From positions 838,933 through 902,932 of the forward strand of contig NZ_RCYU01000001.1 of NCBI RefSeq assembly GCF_004166885.1: a DNA stretch of 64,000 nt, given 5' to 3'. The notes under the pieces are model-generated. The model saw nothing but the letters and a program-made list of their open reading frames with translations, made no database searches and was not told the origin of the DNA. This stretch comes from Streptococcus sp. bf_0095. Its GTDB lineage: Bacteria; Bacillota; Bacilli; Lactobacillales; Streptococcaceae. Made by a program: the position numbers and the translations under genes. Shown here in pieces: positions 56,608-64,000 of the stretch. Within the stretch, counting starts at the first letter, position 1. Each line of letters begins with the position of its first letter.

Positions 56608-56955
56608 TTATTTGAATTTGACTCCAAGCTCTTGCAATTTTTTGATGGTTGCTGGGCCGATTCCTTTAAGGGCCAACAACTCTTTTTCTGTCCAGTTTGC
56701 GAAGTCCGCAACAGAGCGAATACCTTCATCATAGAATGTTTGCGCACGATCAAGGGCTACACCTTCCAAGCTTGCAGCGAATTCTTCCACTGAAGAAGCT
56801 GCTTGTTTCACTTCTTTCGCTACTGCTTTTGCTGCTTTCTCAACTTTCTTAGGTGCCTCTTTAACAGCTGCTTCTACAGTTGCGACAGCTTTTTTCAAAA
56901 GGTGTCTATTTTGATGTTTGTATTGTTTCGCACGGTTAACGTTCTTCTTTGCCAT
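56608..56955 (-). CDS. Helix-hairpin-helix protein with an Ala/Lys-rich coil
   Basis: A 115-residue protein starting MAKKNVNRAK, with AGGAGG just upstream of the ATG at 56955. Residues 20-60 are an Ala/Lys/Glu-rich helix; the C-terminus (80-115) is a helix-hairpin-helix: KELLALKGIGPATIKKLQELGV. DNA or RNA binding is likely; its role is unknown. A frame starting 9 codons further upstream is not favoured. Confidence 0.8.
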   Translation of the reverse strand: MAKKNVNRAKQYKHQNRHLLKKAVATVEAAVKEAPKKVEKAAKAVAKEVKQAASSVEEFAASLEGVALDRAQTFYDEGIRSVADFANWTEKELLALKGIGPATIKKLQELGVKFK

Positions 56956-57052
56956 TTTTCCTCCTACGTATCCAGTGATCAATCCCTAAGGCAACAAGGT
57001 TTCATCACCAATATTACTTTCGATAATTCGTTGACGTCTGCTCAACTTTTTT

Positions 57053-57080
57053 ATTGTAACACAATCCCTCGAAAAATCAA
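57053..57080 (-). promoter_or_regulatory. Promoter of the helix-hairpin-helix gene
   Basis: On the minus strand TTGATT (57075-57080), 16-base spacer, TACAAT (57053-57058) preceded by TGT. The gap from 56956 to 57136 holds this and nothing else that I recognise. Confidence 0.65.
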
Positions 57081-57136
57081 GTCATTGCACTATTTTCAGC
57101 CAAATCCAGCTAGTCAAAGGCCTTCACAGAGAGCCT

Positions 57137-57391
57137 TTAATAGGTTCTCTCTCCAAACAAGCCATCTGGAAGATCGTGGAAACCTTTCCCTTCGTGGTAG
57201 TTGGCAAACTTCCCTTGCAAGAATTGATAGGCATCCAAGCGACTCTCGTAGCGGATCATGGCTTCCTTGGCCCGCTCGTCCTGATCCTCTTCATAGACCT
57301 TCTTGCTTTCTGTCAGGGCCATCTCATTGATCATGACCTGGGTCTTGATCCAAGCCTCAAATTCTTTCATAAATTCTTTTTCGTAACTCAT
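57137..57391 (-). CDS. DUF1912 family small protein
   Basis: An 84-residue, strongly charged, helical protein (MSYEKEFMKEFEAWIKTQVMINEMAL...) of the streptococcal DUF1912 type. It is 2 bases after the DUF438 gene and probably co-transcribed. Function unknown. Confidence 0.75.
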   Translation of the reverse strand: MSYEKEFMKEFEAWIKTQVMINEMALTESKKVYEEDQDERAKEAMIRYESRLDAYQFLQGKFANYHEGKGFHDLPDGLFGERTY

Positions 57392-57393
57392 TC

Positions 57394-58740
57394 TTACTCC
57401 AATCCTCTATAAAATTCACTATCGATCTCCCGATAGGGTTGGATATCCTGGACATATTCCAAGACACCTTGAAATTCTCCAGCTTCATCGCGCACTGCTG
57501 CATAGGTCACATGGACAAATTTCCCACGTGATTCTGATTTAAACCACATTTCGTACTTGTCTTTTTTCCCTTCGCGAAGCCCCTGCATGATGGCTTTGAC
57601 CTTCTCCAAGTATTTCGGAGGGTGACACAGTTCGACATTGCGTCCTACCTGCGACGGCGTCCGTTTGAAGATCATTTCCTCAAAAGGCGCTGCATCATTG
57701 TAATATTGGAAAATATCATCCTTATTGACAAAGGTGATCTCCATCGGTAAATGATTCAAGATCAAGTTAGCCTGCTCCACAGAGAGAAAGCCATGCCCAA
57801 AAGCTTGTTGCTGTTGGCGATCGAAACTCTCTTCCTTTTTCTTAGGCGTGAAGGTAATGGTCAATTGTCCCTCAGGAGTCTCAATGACCTGACGCTGCTC
57901 GCCTCCTTCTGAAGAAGGAAGGGCCTCCCCTGAACCTTCTGACTCTCTTGCTCCTTCTTCCTTGAAGTCCACGCGTTTCGGCACCCATTTCTCACTCGGA
58001 ATGATAATAGCATAACCATAAGCCTCGCTTTCTTCCGCGATGGAGAGCCAATCATCCTGAGTAAAGGCCTCCAGCAAAATCATCAAGAGGATCGATTCTT
58101 CCTTGAAGATCATAGCCTCAAACTCTTGCGCAAAGGCTTCAAAGTGTTCCTTGACTTCTGAGATAGGAGAATCAGGCAGGCCTTTGGCCAGGTCCAAAGC
58201 TTTCGCAAAAAGTTCTCGAATCTGGTCATCTACTCCCCACATGACTTTGGGAGGGGAATCATGCCCATAGCGCTCCATAATAGGAAACATCAACTCTTCC
58301 TTCCGACGGTAATGGCGATCAAATTGACCCACCAAGCCTAGCTGACGCAAGAGGCCTTTCTGAATCTCTTGGATCATCTCAGGATCCTCCGTCGTCTCAT
58401 AATTATCCAGCAAGCGGCGGACCCGCATCATAGCGGCCCGAAGGGCTAGATTCTCCTGTTTAAAAATCTGAACCGGGTGACCTGGATGGTCTGTATCTGC
58501 CACTTCGACCCCTTGTACAGCATTCTTAAAGAGATTGGCATGGACATCGCACAGCTCCATAACATCCTCAAAGGTGATGCCTGCATCGGAGTTCATCAGT
58601 TCATGCTCCATGAGGGAAATCTCAATCGCAGACACCCCGCTAAAGGTCGCATCAAAGCGCTCTTGGACCGACTCAGGAGAAGCTCCATGATGCAGGTCTA
58701 ATAAGATATCTCTTAAGACATGAATTCGTTCATCACTCAT
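57394..58740 (-). CDS. DUF438 / hemerythrin-like / PAS protein
   Basis: A 448-residue cytoplasmic protein. An N-terminal DUF438 domain (1-75) precedes a hemerythrin-like helical region with His/Glu residues (GQFDRHYRRKEELMFPIMERYG, then EAFAQEFEAMIFKEESILL), and a PAS domain is at 325-448. The group may sense oxygen or NO by a di-iron site. It overlaps the DUF1858 gene by one base, the usual pair. Confidence 0.88.
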   Translation of the reverse strand: MSDERIHVLRDILLDLHHGASPESVQERFDATFSGVSAIEISLMEHELMNSDAGITFEDVMELCDVHANLFKNAVQGVEVADTDHPGHPVQIFKQENLALRAAMMRVRRLLDNYETTEDPEMIQEIQKGLLRQLGLVGQFDRHYRRKEELMFPIMERYGHDSPPKVMWGVDDQIRELFAKALDLAKGLPDSPISEVKEHFEAFAQEFEAMIFKEESILLMILLEAFTQDDWLSIAEESEAYGYAIIIPSEKWVPKRVDFKEEGARESEGSGEALPSSEGGEQRQVIETPEGQLTITFTPKKKEESFDRQQQQAFGHGFLSVEQANLILNHLPMEITFVNKDDIFQYYNDAAPFEEMIFKRTPSQVGRNVELCHPPKYLEKVKAIMQGLREGKKDKYEMWFKSESRGKFVHVTYAAVRDEAGEFQGVLEYVQDIQPYREIDSEFYRGLE

Positions 58741-58973
58741 TAGTCTAGCCCCACTACTTCATAGCCATTGGCCTCTAGTGTTCGTACAATCTTCTCCATA
58801 GGAGTACCTTCTAATTTTGATCCTTGTTTCAAGGAAACCTTGCGCCCAACTGTATTGCGCATGATCGGATTGGCTAAGGGTTTAAAGCCCAACTCCACCA
58901 ACAAATCTAACACTTCCGGATGTTGATCAATGACTTGAGCAACTGGAATCGATACATCAATTTTATTGTCCAT
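58740..58973 (-). CDS. DUF1858 domain protein
   Basis: Seventy-seven residues matching DUF1858: DVSIPVAQVIDQHPEVLDLLVELGFKPLANPIMRNTVGRKVSL. It is the usual partner of DUF438 proteins, and the stop/start overlap by one base supports coupling. No Cys is present. Confidence 0.85.
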   Translation of the reverse strand: MDNKIDVSIPVAQVIDQHPEVLDLLVELGFKPLANPIMRNTVGRKVSLKQGSKLEGTPMEKIVRTLEANGYEVVGLD

Positions 58974-59016
58974 CTCTCACTCTCACATTTCTTCTCTCAT
59001 CTAAGCTCTTGGGAAA

Positions 59017-59469
59017 CTAAGACTCCTCCTGGGAAAGCTCTTCGGCTCTCTGATTGGCCCGTTCTTCTCCCCACCAAAAGGGCATCAACTCTCCCAGAGT
59101 AATAGTCTTCCGACTCTCATAATCGACCATAAACTCCAACTGGCTATTGGCTGAATCAAGTTCCATTAAGAACTCTCGACAAGCCCCACAAGGCATTCCA
59201 GAGCCACCGCCATAAGGTGGTCGATCTCGGAAGGCTAAAATTCGTTTTACCTTGGTTTGACCAGATGCTTGGTACATATTAAAGAGAGCCGCTCGTTCCG
59301 CACACAAATGGAAGACTCCACAAGTCCCTTCCATACAAAAGCCTGTAAAAATTTGTCCGTCCTCTGCCTCAATAGCCGCAACCACGTGTTGTGCATAGAC
59401 AAAATCAGATACTTCATGGGGACGGTAGAGGGCCTTGGCCTTTTCATACATGATTTCCCAAATATCCAT
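59017..59469 (-). CDS. Cytidine deaminase-like protein
   Basis: A 150-residue zinc-dependent deaminase of the CDA fold: HLCAERAALFNM (zinc ligand Cys and catalytic Glu) and MPCGACREFL (two Cys ligands). Substrate could be a cytidine nucleoside or another small base; the family also holds blasticidin deaminase-like enzymes. It is 17 bases after rlmCD. Confidence 0.85.
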   Translation of the reverse strand: MDIWEIMYEKAKALYRPHEVSDFVYAQHVVAAIEAEDGQIFTGFCMEGTCGVFHLCAERAALFNMYQASGQTKVKRILAFRDRPPYGGGSGMPCGACREFLMELDSANSQLEFMVDYESRKTITLGELMPFWWGEERANQRAEELSQEES

Positions 59470-59486
59470 TGTTGATTCCTGTTCTA

Positions 59487-60842
59487 TTAAGCTTTCTTGA
59501 CTAACTTCACCACAGCCTCTGTCCGAGCTGTATGGGGAAACATATCTACTGACTGGATGTAGACAACATCATATACCTTGGTCAAGTCTACAAGATCTCG
59601 TGCCAAGGTCGAAACATTACAAGAAACGTAGACCATCTTTTGAGGAGCATAGCGCAACAAGGTATCAATCAATTGAACTCCCAACCCTGTTCGAGGTGGA
59701 TCCACAATGACTGCATCTGCTCGATAGCCTTCTTTGTACCAGCGAGGGATGATTTCCTCAGCCGTCCCAGCTTCATAGTGGGTGTTATCAAAGCCCATCT
59801 GCTTCGCATTGTATTTGGCATCTTCAATCGCTTCAGGGATAATATCCATCCCCCGTACACTCTTGACCTTGTCCGCAAAGGCGAAACCAATGGTCCCAAC
59901 CCCGCAGTAGGCATCAATCAAATGGTCCTCTGGTGATACATCTAAGGCCTTCACAGCCTCACTATAGAGGACTTCGGTTTGTTCAGGATTTAACTGGTAA
60001 AAGGCCCGAGGAGACAAGGAAAATTCATAATCCAAGACCCCTTCTCGAATGGTCTCCTGTCCCCAAATAATCTGCGTCTTCTCCCCATAAATCTCGCTGG
60101 ATTTAGAAGTGTTCAGATTGACTGCCACCGTCACAATTTCAGGGTATTTTTCTACCAAATCCGCAACCAAGTCTGTTAAATTGATTTGTCGACTCGTCAC
60201 CACGATCATTTGGACCTGTCCAGTCTTGCGAGCCCGACGCACCATGATGGTTCGAACCCCCAATTGCTTCCGATCATCTGAAATTGGAATCTGGTAGTAG
60301 GTTAATAACTCCGCTACATGATTAGCAATTTCCTGAATGACCGGATCCTGGACCAGACAGTCCCTTAATTCCACCAAATAATGGGAATTTTGAGCGTATA
60401 AACCAGCCTTGACCTGCCCCTTAAATTTACGCGTCTGAAATTGGAGCTTAGCCCGATAATACTGAGGTTTTTCCATCCCAAGCGTCGGATGGATCAGATA
60501 ATTTTCATAGCCTGTAGGAGCATATTTTTTCAAGGCCTGCTGCAATAAGTCTGTTTTGAACTCCAACTGCTTGCTGTACTTCAGATGCATGATTTGGCAG
60601 CCCCCACAGGTCTCATAAATATCACAGGTTGGCGTTACCCGATACTTGGAAGCCTTGTTGACGGACAATAGCTTGGCTTCTGCAAAATTCTTCCGAATCG
60701 CCGTAATTTGGCAAAAGACATCTTCACCCTTTAAAGCCCCAGGCACGAAGACCAAGGTCTTCTTGTAAAAGCCAATCCCTTCTCCGTTAATTCCCATTCG
60801 CTTGATTTTCAAAGGAATTCTTTGTTTAACTTTTAAATCCAT
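59487..60842 (-). CDS. rlmCD: 23S rRNA (uracil-C5)-methyltransferase RlmCD
   Basis: A 451-residue enzyme with N-terminal TRAM domain, a 4Fe-4S site (C73, C79, C82 and one more Cys near 162) and a TrmA-type SAM domain with catalytic Cys in [12 protein letters not shown]. In streptococci it methylates both U747 and U1939 of 23S rRNA and affects RlmA(II) action and telithromycin response. TATAAT lies 6 bases before the ATG and there is no ribosome site, so the mRNA is probably leaderless. Confidence 0.95.
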   Translation of the reverse strand: MDLKVKQRIPLKIKRMGINGEGIGFYKKTLVFVPGALKGEDVFCQITAIRKNFAEAKLLSVNKASKYRVTPTCDIYETCGGCQIMHLKYSKQLEFKTDLLQQALKKYAPTGYENYLIHPTLGMEKPQYYRAKLQFQTRKFKGQVKAGLYAQNSHYLVELRDCLVQDPVIQEIANHVAELLTYYQIPISDDRKQLGVRTIMVRRARKTGQVQMIVVTSRQINLTDLVADLVEKYPEIVTVAVNLNTSKSSEIYGEKTQIIWGQETIREGVLDYEFSLSPRAFYQLNPEQTEVLYSEAVKALDVSPEDHLIDAYCGVGTIGFAFADKVKSVRGMDIIPEAIEDAKYNAKQMGFDNTHYEAGTAEEIIPRWYKEGYRADAVIVDPPRTGLGVQLIDTLLRYAPQKMVYVSCNVSTLARDLVDLTKVYDVVYIQSVDMFPHTARTEAVVKLVKKA

Positions 60843-60848
60843 ATGTCT

Positions 60849-60857
60849 ATTATACCA
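60849..60857 (-). promoter_or_regulatory. Extended -10 promoter of rlmCD, abutting its start
   Basis: On the minus strand TGG followed by TATAAT (60849-60854), then six bases, then ATG. No -35 is recognisable. Confidence 0.7.
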
Positions 60858-60999
60858 TGTAGTTTCTCATTCGTTTAGAATATGATAGAATTGAAAAGAA
60901 AAACAAGGAATCATGGACCATTTCTCAAAAATACTACGAATAATAAAAGAGAAAGACCGATCATTTACCATCATAAAACTCAAACGAAACAGGAATCTT

Positions 61000-61776
61000 A
61001 TGAAAATTACCAAATTAGAAAAGAAAAAACGTCTCTACCTTCTAGAGCTGGATCAAGCCGAATCCCTCTACATTACAGAAGACACCATCGTCCGCTTCAT
61101 GCTCTCACGAGAAAAGGAAATTAGCCAGGAAGAACTCAAGGAAATCCAAGCCTTTGCTCAGCTTTCCCACGCTAAGAATTTAGCCCTTTATCACCTTTCT
61201 TTTAAAGCCCGTACAGCTCGTGAAGTTCGCGACTACTTAGCCAAGCATGAAATCGACGAATCCACTATTGAAACTGTCATTAACACCCTAAAAGAGGACA
61301 AATGGATCGATGACTTAGCCTATACTCGGGCTATCTTTCAATCCAATCATCTCTCGGGTGACAAGGGGCCCTATCTCCTCAAGCAAAAGCTCATTCAAAA
61401 AGGAGTCTCTTCCCACTATATAGATCAGATCACCTCAGAATTTGATTTTCCCGAGGTAGCTCAACGAACTGCCCAAAAATTAGCCAAACAATACGCTAAA
61501 AGACTTCCACCACGAGCCTTAAAAGATAAAATCACACAAAATCTTATCAATAAAGGCTTCAGTTATGAAGTTGCCAAGCAAGCCTATCACCAGTTGGATA
61601 TTGAGCTAGATGAAGAACAAACACTCGACCTGATTATGAAGGAACTGGAAAAGCAACATCAAAAATATTCTAGAAAATATGAAGGCTATGAGCTCAAACA
61701 ACGCCTCACTCAAGCACTAGCGCGCAAAGGCTACGACTACTCTGACATTTCTACAGCTCTTCGCGAATTCCTTTAA
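61000..61776 (+). CDS. recX: Regulatory protein RecX
   Basis: A 258-residue protein made of RecX three-helix repeats ([35 protein letters not shown]...). It regulates RecA filaments. A longer frame begins at 60913, but the ATG at 61000 has AGGAA upstream and gives the family's usual length. It is divergent from rlmCD, an order conserved in streptococci. Confidence 0.93.
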   Translation: MKITKLEKKKRLYLLELDQAESLYITEDTIVRFMLSREKEISQEELKEIQAFAQLSHAKNLALYHLSFKARTAREVRDYLAKHEIDESTIETVINTLKEDKWIDDLAYTRAIFQSNHLSGDKGPYLLKQKLIQKGVSSHYIDQITSEFDFPEVAQRTAQKLAKQYAKRLPPRALKDKITQNLINKGFSYEVAKQAYHQLDIELDEEQTLDLIMKELEKQHQKYSRKYEGYELKQRLTQALARKGYDYSDISTALREFL

Positions 61777-61863
61777 ATAAAAATTCACATGAAAATCCCT
61801 TATTTTCATGAAAATATGATACAATATAGAGGATGTACTTAGATTGTAGAAAGTTGGTAAGTT

Positions 61864-62397
61864 ATGAAACTACCTAAAGAAGGCGACTTTATTACAATTC
61901 AAAGTTATAAACATGATGGAAGTCTCCACCGAACGTGGCGGGACACCATGGTACTAAAAACTACGGAAAACGCACTGATCGGCGTCAATGATCATACTCT
62001 CGTTACAGAGAGCGATGGTAGAAGATGGATTACCAGAGAGCCAGCAATCGTTTACTTTCATAAGAAGTATTGGTTCAATATCATCGCTATGATACGAGAA
62101 AATGAAGTGTCCTACTATTGTAATCTAGCCAGTCCATTTTATATGGATCAAGAGGCACTAAAGTATATTGATTATGATCTTGATGTCAAAGTTTTTCCTG
62201 GTGGTGATAAGAAACTGCTGGACGTAGAAGAATACGAACAGCACAAACGTAAAATGAACTATTCAGATGACATTGACTTTATCCTAAAAGAAAATGTCAA
62301 AATCCTTGTAGATTGGATCAACAATCAATTAGGTCCTTTCTCTGAGGAATACATCAAAATTTGGTACAACCGTTATGTTGAACTGCGAAATAAATAA
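61864..62397 (+). CDS. ntdP: Nucleoside tri-/diphosphatase, DUF402 (NtdP-like)
   Basis: A 177-residue DUF402 protein: [25 protein letters not shown], then [25 protein letters not shown]. Staphylococcal and Bacillus relatives hydrolyse nucleoside di- and triphosphates. An extended -10 (TGATACAAT, near 61817) precedes it and an intrinsic terminator follows. Confidence 0.88.
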   Translation: MKLPKEGDFITIQSYKHDGSLHRTWRDTMVLKTTENALIGVNDHTLVTESDGRRWITREPAIVYFHKKYWFNIIAMIRENEVSYYCNLASPFYMDQEALKYIDYDLDVKVFPGGDKKLLDVEEYEQHKRKMNYSDDIDFILKENVKILVDWINNQLGPFSEEYIKIWYNRYVELRNK

Positions 62398-62403
62398 AGT
62401 TGA

Positions 62404-62425
62404 AAAGAGCGAAAGCTCTTTTTTT
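62404..62425 (+). terminator. Intrinsic terminator of ntdP
   Basis: AAAGAGC, GAAA loop, GCTCTTTTTTT. Confidence 0.9.
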
Positions 62426-62496
62426 CGAACTTAATACTTGCAATATACACTTAAAACAAGTACTATGTACTTAACAAAAAGAGGAAGGGAGATACT

Positions 62497-62814
62497 ATGG
62501 CGTTTACGAATACTCGAGGTCGCTATGCTAGTTTTGGTGTAATGACCAGTTTACCAGATGATATTATTGATAGTTTCTGGTATGTCATTGACAACTACCT
62601 CAAACATGTCTATCCCTTAAACTCTGTTCTAAAATTTGAACTCATCAATCGAAAAGGAAAAACAACTTTACGATTCAGTCAAAAAGACTTCCCCTTAGAA
62701 ATTGCAGTTGATTTCCTAATTCCCTTCGACCCCTATTATCCAAGACAAGTCAGAATTGTCGATAATAAGGGGCGAGAAACCATCATGCTGATTGACGAGT
62801 ACCAACTCTTATAA
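62497..62814 (+). CDS. DUF960 family protein
   Basis: A 105-residue protein matching DUF960 (MAFTNTRGRYASFGVMTSLPDDIIDSFW...). It is found in streptococci after ntdP. Function unknown. An AGGAAGGGAG ribosome site precedes the ATG. Confidence 0.82.
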   Translation: MAFTNTRGRYASFGVMTSLPDDIIDSFWYVIDNYLKHVYPLNSVLKFELINRKGKTTLRFSQKDFPLEIAVDFLIPFDPYYPRQVRIVDNKGRETIMLIDEYQLL

Positions 62815-62819
62815 AAGAA

Positions 62820-62841
62820 AAAGGCCACTTGGCCTTTTTTT
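62820..62841 (+). terminator. Intrinsic terminator of the DUF960 gene
   Basis: AAAGGCCA, CT, TGGCCTTTTTTT. Confidence 0.9.
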
Positions 62842-62853
62842 CATTGCAAAATA

Positions 62854-62873
62854 AAAAAGGTCATCTGACCTTT
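62854..62873 (-). terminator. Intrinsic terminator of the tRNA operon
   Basis: On the minus strand AAAGGTCA pairs with TGACCTTT, followed by TTTTA, 9 bases after tRNA-Pro. Confidence 0.85.
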
Positions 62874-62881
62874 CTACACTA

Positions 62882-62956
62882 TCGGGAAGACAGGATTCGA
62901 ACCTGCGACACCTTGGTCCCAAACCAAGTACTCTACCAAGCTGAGCTACTTCCCGA
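62882..62956 (-). tRNA. tRNA-Pro (TGG)
   Basis: Cloverleaf with anticodon stem CTTGG/CCAAG and loop TTTGGGA. Acceptor TCGGGAA/TTCCCGA. Last gene of the minus-strand rRNA-tRNA operon. Confidence 0.95.
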
Positions 62957-62975
62957 ACTAAAGCTTACGCTTTAT

Positions 62976-63048
62976 GCACCCTAGAGGAGTCGAACCTCTA
63001 ACCGCCTGATTCGTAGTCAGGTACTCTATCCAGTTGAGCTAAGGGTGC
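62976..63048 (-). tRNA. tRNA-Arg (ACG), copy 2
   Basis: Anticodon loop CTACGAA between CCTGA/TCAGG. Identical to the copy at 63086. Confidence 0.95.
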
Positions 63049-63085
63049 TCGTTCTTATTCAATTCTTACATAGTCTTGCGACCAT

Positions 63086-63158
63086 GCACCCTAGAGGAGT
63101 CGAACCTCTAACCGCCTGATTCGTAGTCAGGTACTCTATCCAGTTGAGCTAAGGGTGC
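63086..63158 (-). tRNA. tRNA-Arg (ACG), copy 1
   Basis: Same 73-base sequence as the gene at 62976, 37 bases apart, in tandem. Confidence 0.95.
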
Positions 63159-63180
63159 TTCTTCTCCAACCTAAGTCTAT

Positions 63181-63265
63181 GCCGAGGACCGGAATCGAAC
63201 CGGTACGATCGTTACCAATCGCAGGATTTTAAGTCCTGTGCGTCTGCCAGTTCCGCCACCCCGGC
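63181..63265 (-). tRNA. tRNA-Leu (TAA)
   Basis: Class II tRNA with long variable arm; anticodon loop CTTAAAA. Confidence 0.95.
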
Positions 63266-63273
63266 CTCCTCAA

Positions 63274-63344
63274 GCGAACGACGGGATTCGAACCCGCGAC
63301 CCCCACCTTGGCAAGGTGGTGTTCTACCACTGAACTACGTTCGC
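63274..63344 (-). tRNA. tRNA-Gly (GCC)
   Basis: Anticodon GCC; acceptor GCGAACG/CGTTCGC. Confidence 0.95.
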
Positions 63345-63367
63345 ATCTGTTTCTTTATATAAAAAAA

Positions 63368-63440
63368 TGCCGGCTACATGACTTGAACACGCGACCCTCT
63401 GATTACAAATCAGATGCTCTACCAACTGAGCTAAGCCGGC
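63368..63440 (-). tRNA. tRNA-Thr (TGT)
   Basis: Anticodon loop TTTGTAA between CTGA/TCAG; acceptor GCCGGCT/AGCCGGC. Confidence 0.95.
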
Positions 63441-63457
63441 TCATTATTATTCTTTTA

Positions 63458-63539
63458 TGCGGGTTAAGGGACTTGAACCCCCACGCCGTAAAGCGCCAGA
63501 TCCTAAATCTGGTGCGTCTGCCAATTCCGCCAAACCCGC
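63458..63539 (-). tRNA. tRNA-Leu (TAG)
   Basis: Class II tRNA; anticodon loop TTTAGGA between CAGA/TCTG. Confidence 0.95.
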
Positions 63540-63544
63540 TATAA

Positions 63545-63617
63545 TGACCCGTACTGGGCTCGAACCAGTGACCCATTGATTAAAAGTCAATTGCTCTACC
63601 AACTGAGCTAACGAGTC
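63545..63617 (-). tRNA. tRNA-Lys (TTT)
   Basis: Anticodon loop CTTTTAA. The acceptor pairs GACTCGT with ACGGGTC using a G-U pair. Confidence 0.95.
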
Positions 63618-63648
63618 GTATCATTATCTGCTAGAAACTAAGTTCCTA

Positions 63649-63721
63649 CGGTCCCGACGGGAATCGAACCCGCGATCTTCGCCGTGACAGGGCGACGTGA
63701 TAACCGCTACACTACGGGACC
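63649..63721 (-). tRNA. tRNA-Asp (GTC)
   Basis: Anticodon GTC; acceptor GGTCCCG/CGGGACC. Confidence 0.95.
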
Positions 63722-63723
63722 TA

Positions 63724-63797
63724 TGGGAGTTAACGGGATCGAACCGCTGACCCTCTGCTTGTAAGGCAGATGCTCTCCCAGCTGAGCTAAACTCCCA
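63724..63797 (-). tRNA. tRNA-Val (TAC)
   Basis: Anticodon loop CTTACAA between TCTGC/GCAGA. The first tRNA after 5S rRNA in streptococcal operons. Its first 18 bases are repeated 97 bases upstream at 63877. Confidence 0.95.
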
Positions 63798-63799
63798 AA
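63780..63799 (-). repeat. 20-bp direct repeat at the tRNA-Val 5' end (functional copy)
   Basis: Covers the first 18 bases of tRNA-Val and two bases before it. An identical copy lies at 63877-63896, with 77 bases of unrelated sequence between. Confidence 0.92.
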
Positions 63800-63876
63800 T
63801 GGTCGTTTAACTCACTGGACCCCTGTCGTGCACTGACTTACGTCAGTTTCGACAAAGTCGAACTTACGTTCTCCTT

Positions 63877-63896
63877 AGCTGAGCTAAACTCCCAAA
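63877..63896 (-). repeat. 20-bp direct repeat: tRNA-Val 5' fragment
   Basis: Exact copy of the first 18 bases of tRNA-Val plus two flanking bases, placed right after the T tract of the hairpin behind 5S rRNA. The rest of the tRNA is absent. The 77 bases up to the real tRNA hold small hairpins (TGAC/GTCA, TTCGAC/GTCGAA) and no gene. Confidence 0.92.
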
Positions 63897-63917
63897 AAAG
63901 GAAGTCTTTTAACTTCC
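63894..63917 (-). terminator. Hairpin with T tract after 5S rRNA
   Basis: On the minus strand GGAAGT pairs with ACTTCC around TTAAAAG-like loop, followed by six T. If it terminates, the tRNAs need antitermination or a separate promoter. Confidence 0.7.
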
Positions 63918-63922
63918 TATCT

Positions 63923-64000
63923 TGCTAAGCGACTACCATATCTCACAGGGGGCAACCCCCAACTACTTCCGGCGTTCTAGGGCTTAACTTCTGTGTTCGG
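63923..64000 (-). rRNA. 5S ribosomal RNA, 3' part (5' end outside the window)
   Basis: On the minus strand CCGAACACAGAAGTTAAGCC followed by the CTAGAACGCCG region and ending in GTCGCTTAGC. This is the 3' two-thirds of 5S rRNA. It is followed by the tRNA-Val-Asp-Lys-Leu-Thr-Gly-Leu-Arg-Arg-Pro array. Confidence 0.93.

Noticed and set aside
57110..57140. AAAGGC/GCCTTT stem after the DUF1912 gene as a terminator
   Set aside because: The loop is long and no T tract follows.
63308..63544. A 78-codon frame across tRNA-Gly, tRNA-Thr and tRNA-Leu
   Set aside because: It lies over clear tRNA genes on the other strand.

Overview
The window looks like chromosome from an oral Streptococcus of the mitis/sanguinis type. 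The gene order recN-argR-tlyA-ispA-xseB-xseA, the division cluster murD-murG-divIB-ftsA-ftsZ-yggS-sepF-yggT-ylmH-divIVA-ileS, the ccdA-thioredoxin-msrAB-response regulator-kinase block, the single-subunit ClpE with a CtsR-like site, Dpr, and a late-competence prepilin peptidase all match that genus. The species is inferred only to this level.

Layout. Positions 1-7400 hold a minus-strand operon for DNA repair, isoprenoid and rRNA modification genes, followed by nnrD and folD. Positions 7.4-12.2 kb hold clpE, a Nudix hydrolase and small genes, and three copies of a structured ~180-bp repeat. Positions 12.2-27.2 kb hold ileS with its T-box, the division and cell-wall cluster, and typA. Positions 27.5-34.4 kb hold rsuA, small membrane proteins, dpr with a PerR-like site, a competence-type peptidase, a lone trpB under a Trp T-box, and yutD-rlmN-vanZ. 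Positions 34.8-40.1 kb hold a two-component system and a surface redox-repair operon that includes a methionine-rich lipoprotein. Positions 40.3-42.4 kb hold rsmD-coaD-sepM. Positions 42.6-45.4 kb hold an SOS-like cassette: an S24 repressor, a Y-family polymerase and two small genes. Positions 45.4-51.6 kb are an AT-rich defence island. Positions 51.7-56.6 kb hold valS, its T-box and an acetyltransferase, with a foreign DUF3800-like gene wedged between them. Positions 56.6-62.8 kb are housekeeping and small genes. Positions 62.9-64.0 kb are ten tRNAs and the 3' part of a 5S rRNA.

The best candidate for an undescribed system is in the island at 47.0-51.6 kb. A 631-residue protein there carries a GHKL (Hsp90/MutL-type) ATPase at its N-terminus and what reads as a TIR-like domain at its C-terminus. 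It sits in an apparent operon with a small membrane protein and two different C5-cytosine methyltransferases. A separate restriction-endonuclease-like gene has its own promoter. A second candidate is the methionine-rich lipoprotein (15 Met in 82 mature residues) encoded with MsrAB, a lipid-anchored thioredoxin and CcdA. It could be an extracytoplasmic oxidant sink that MsrAB recharges.

A third pattern concerns start signals. Three rRNA-modification genes (rsuA, rsmD, rlmCD) and the competence peptidase have their promoter -10 element only 6-8 bases before the ATG and no ribosome-binding site, so they look leaderless. All assignments come from reading the sequence; no database search was run.
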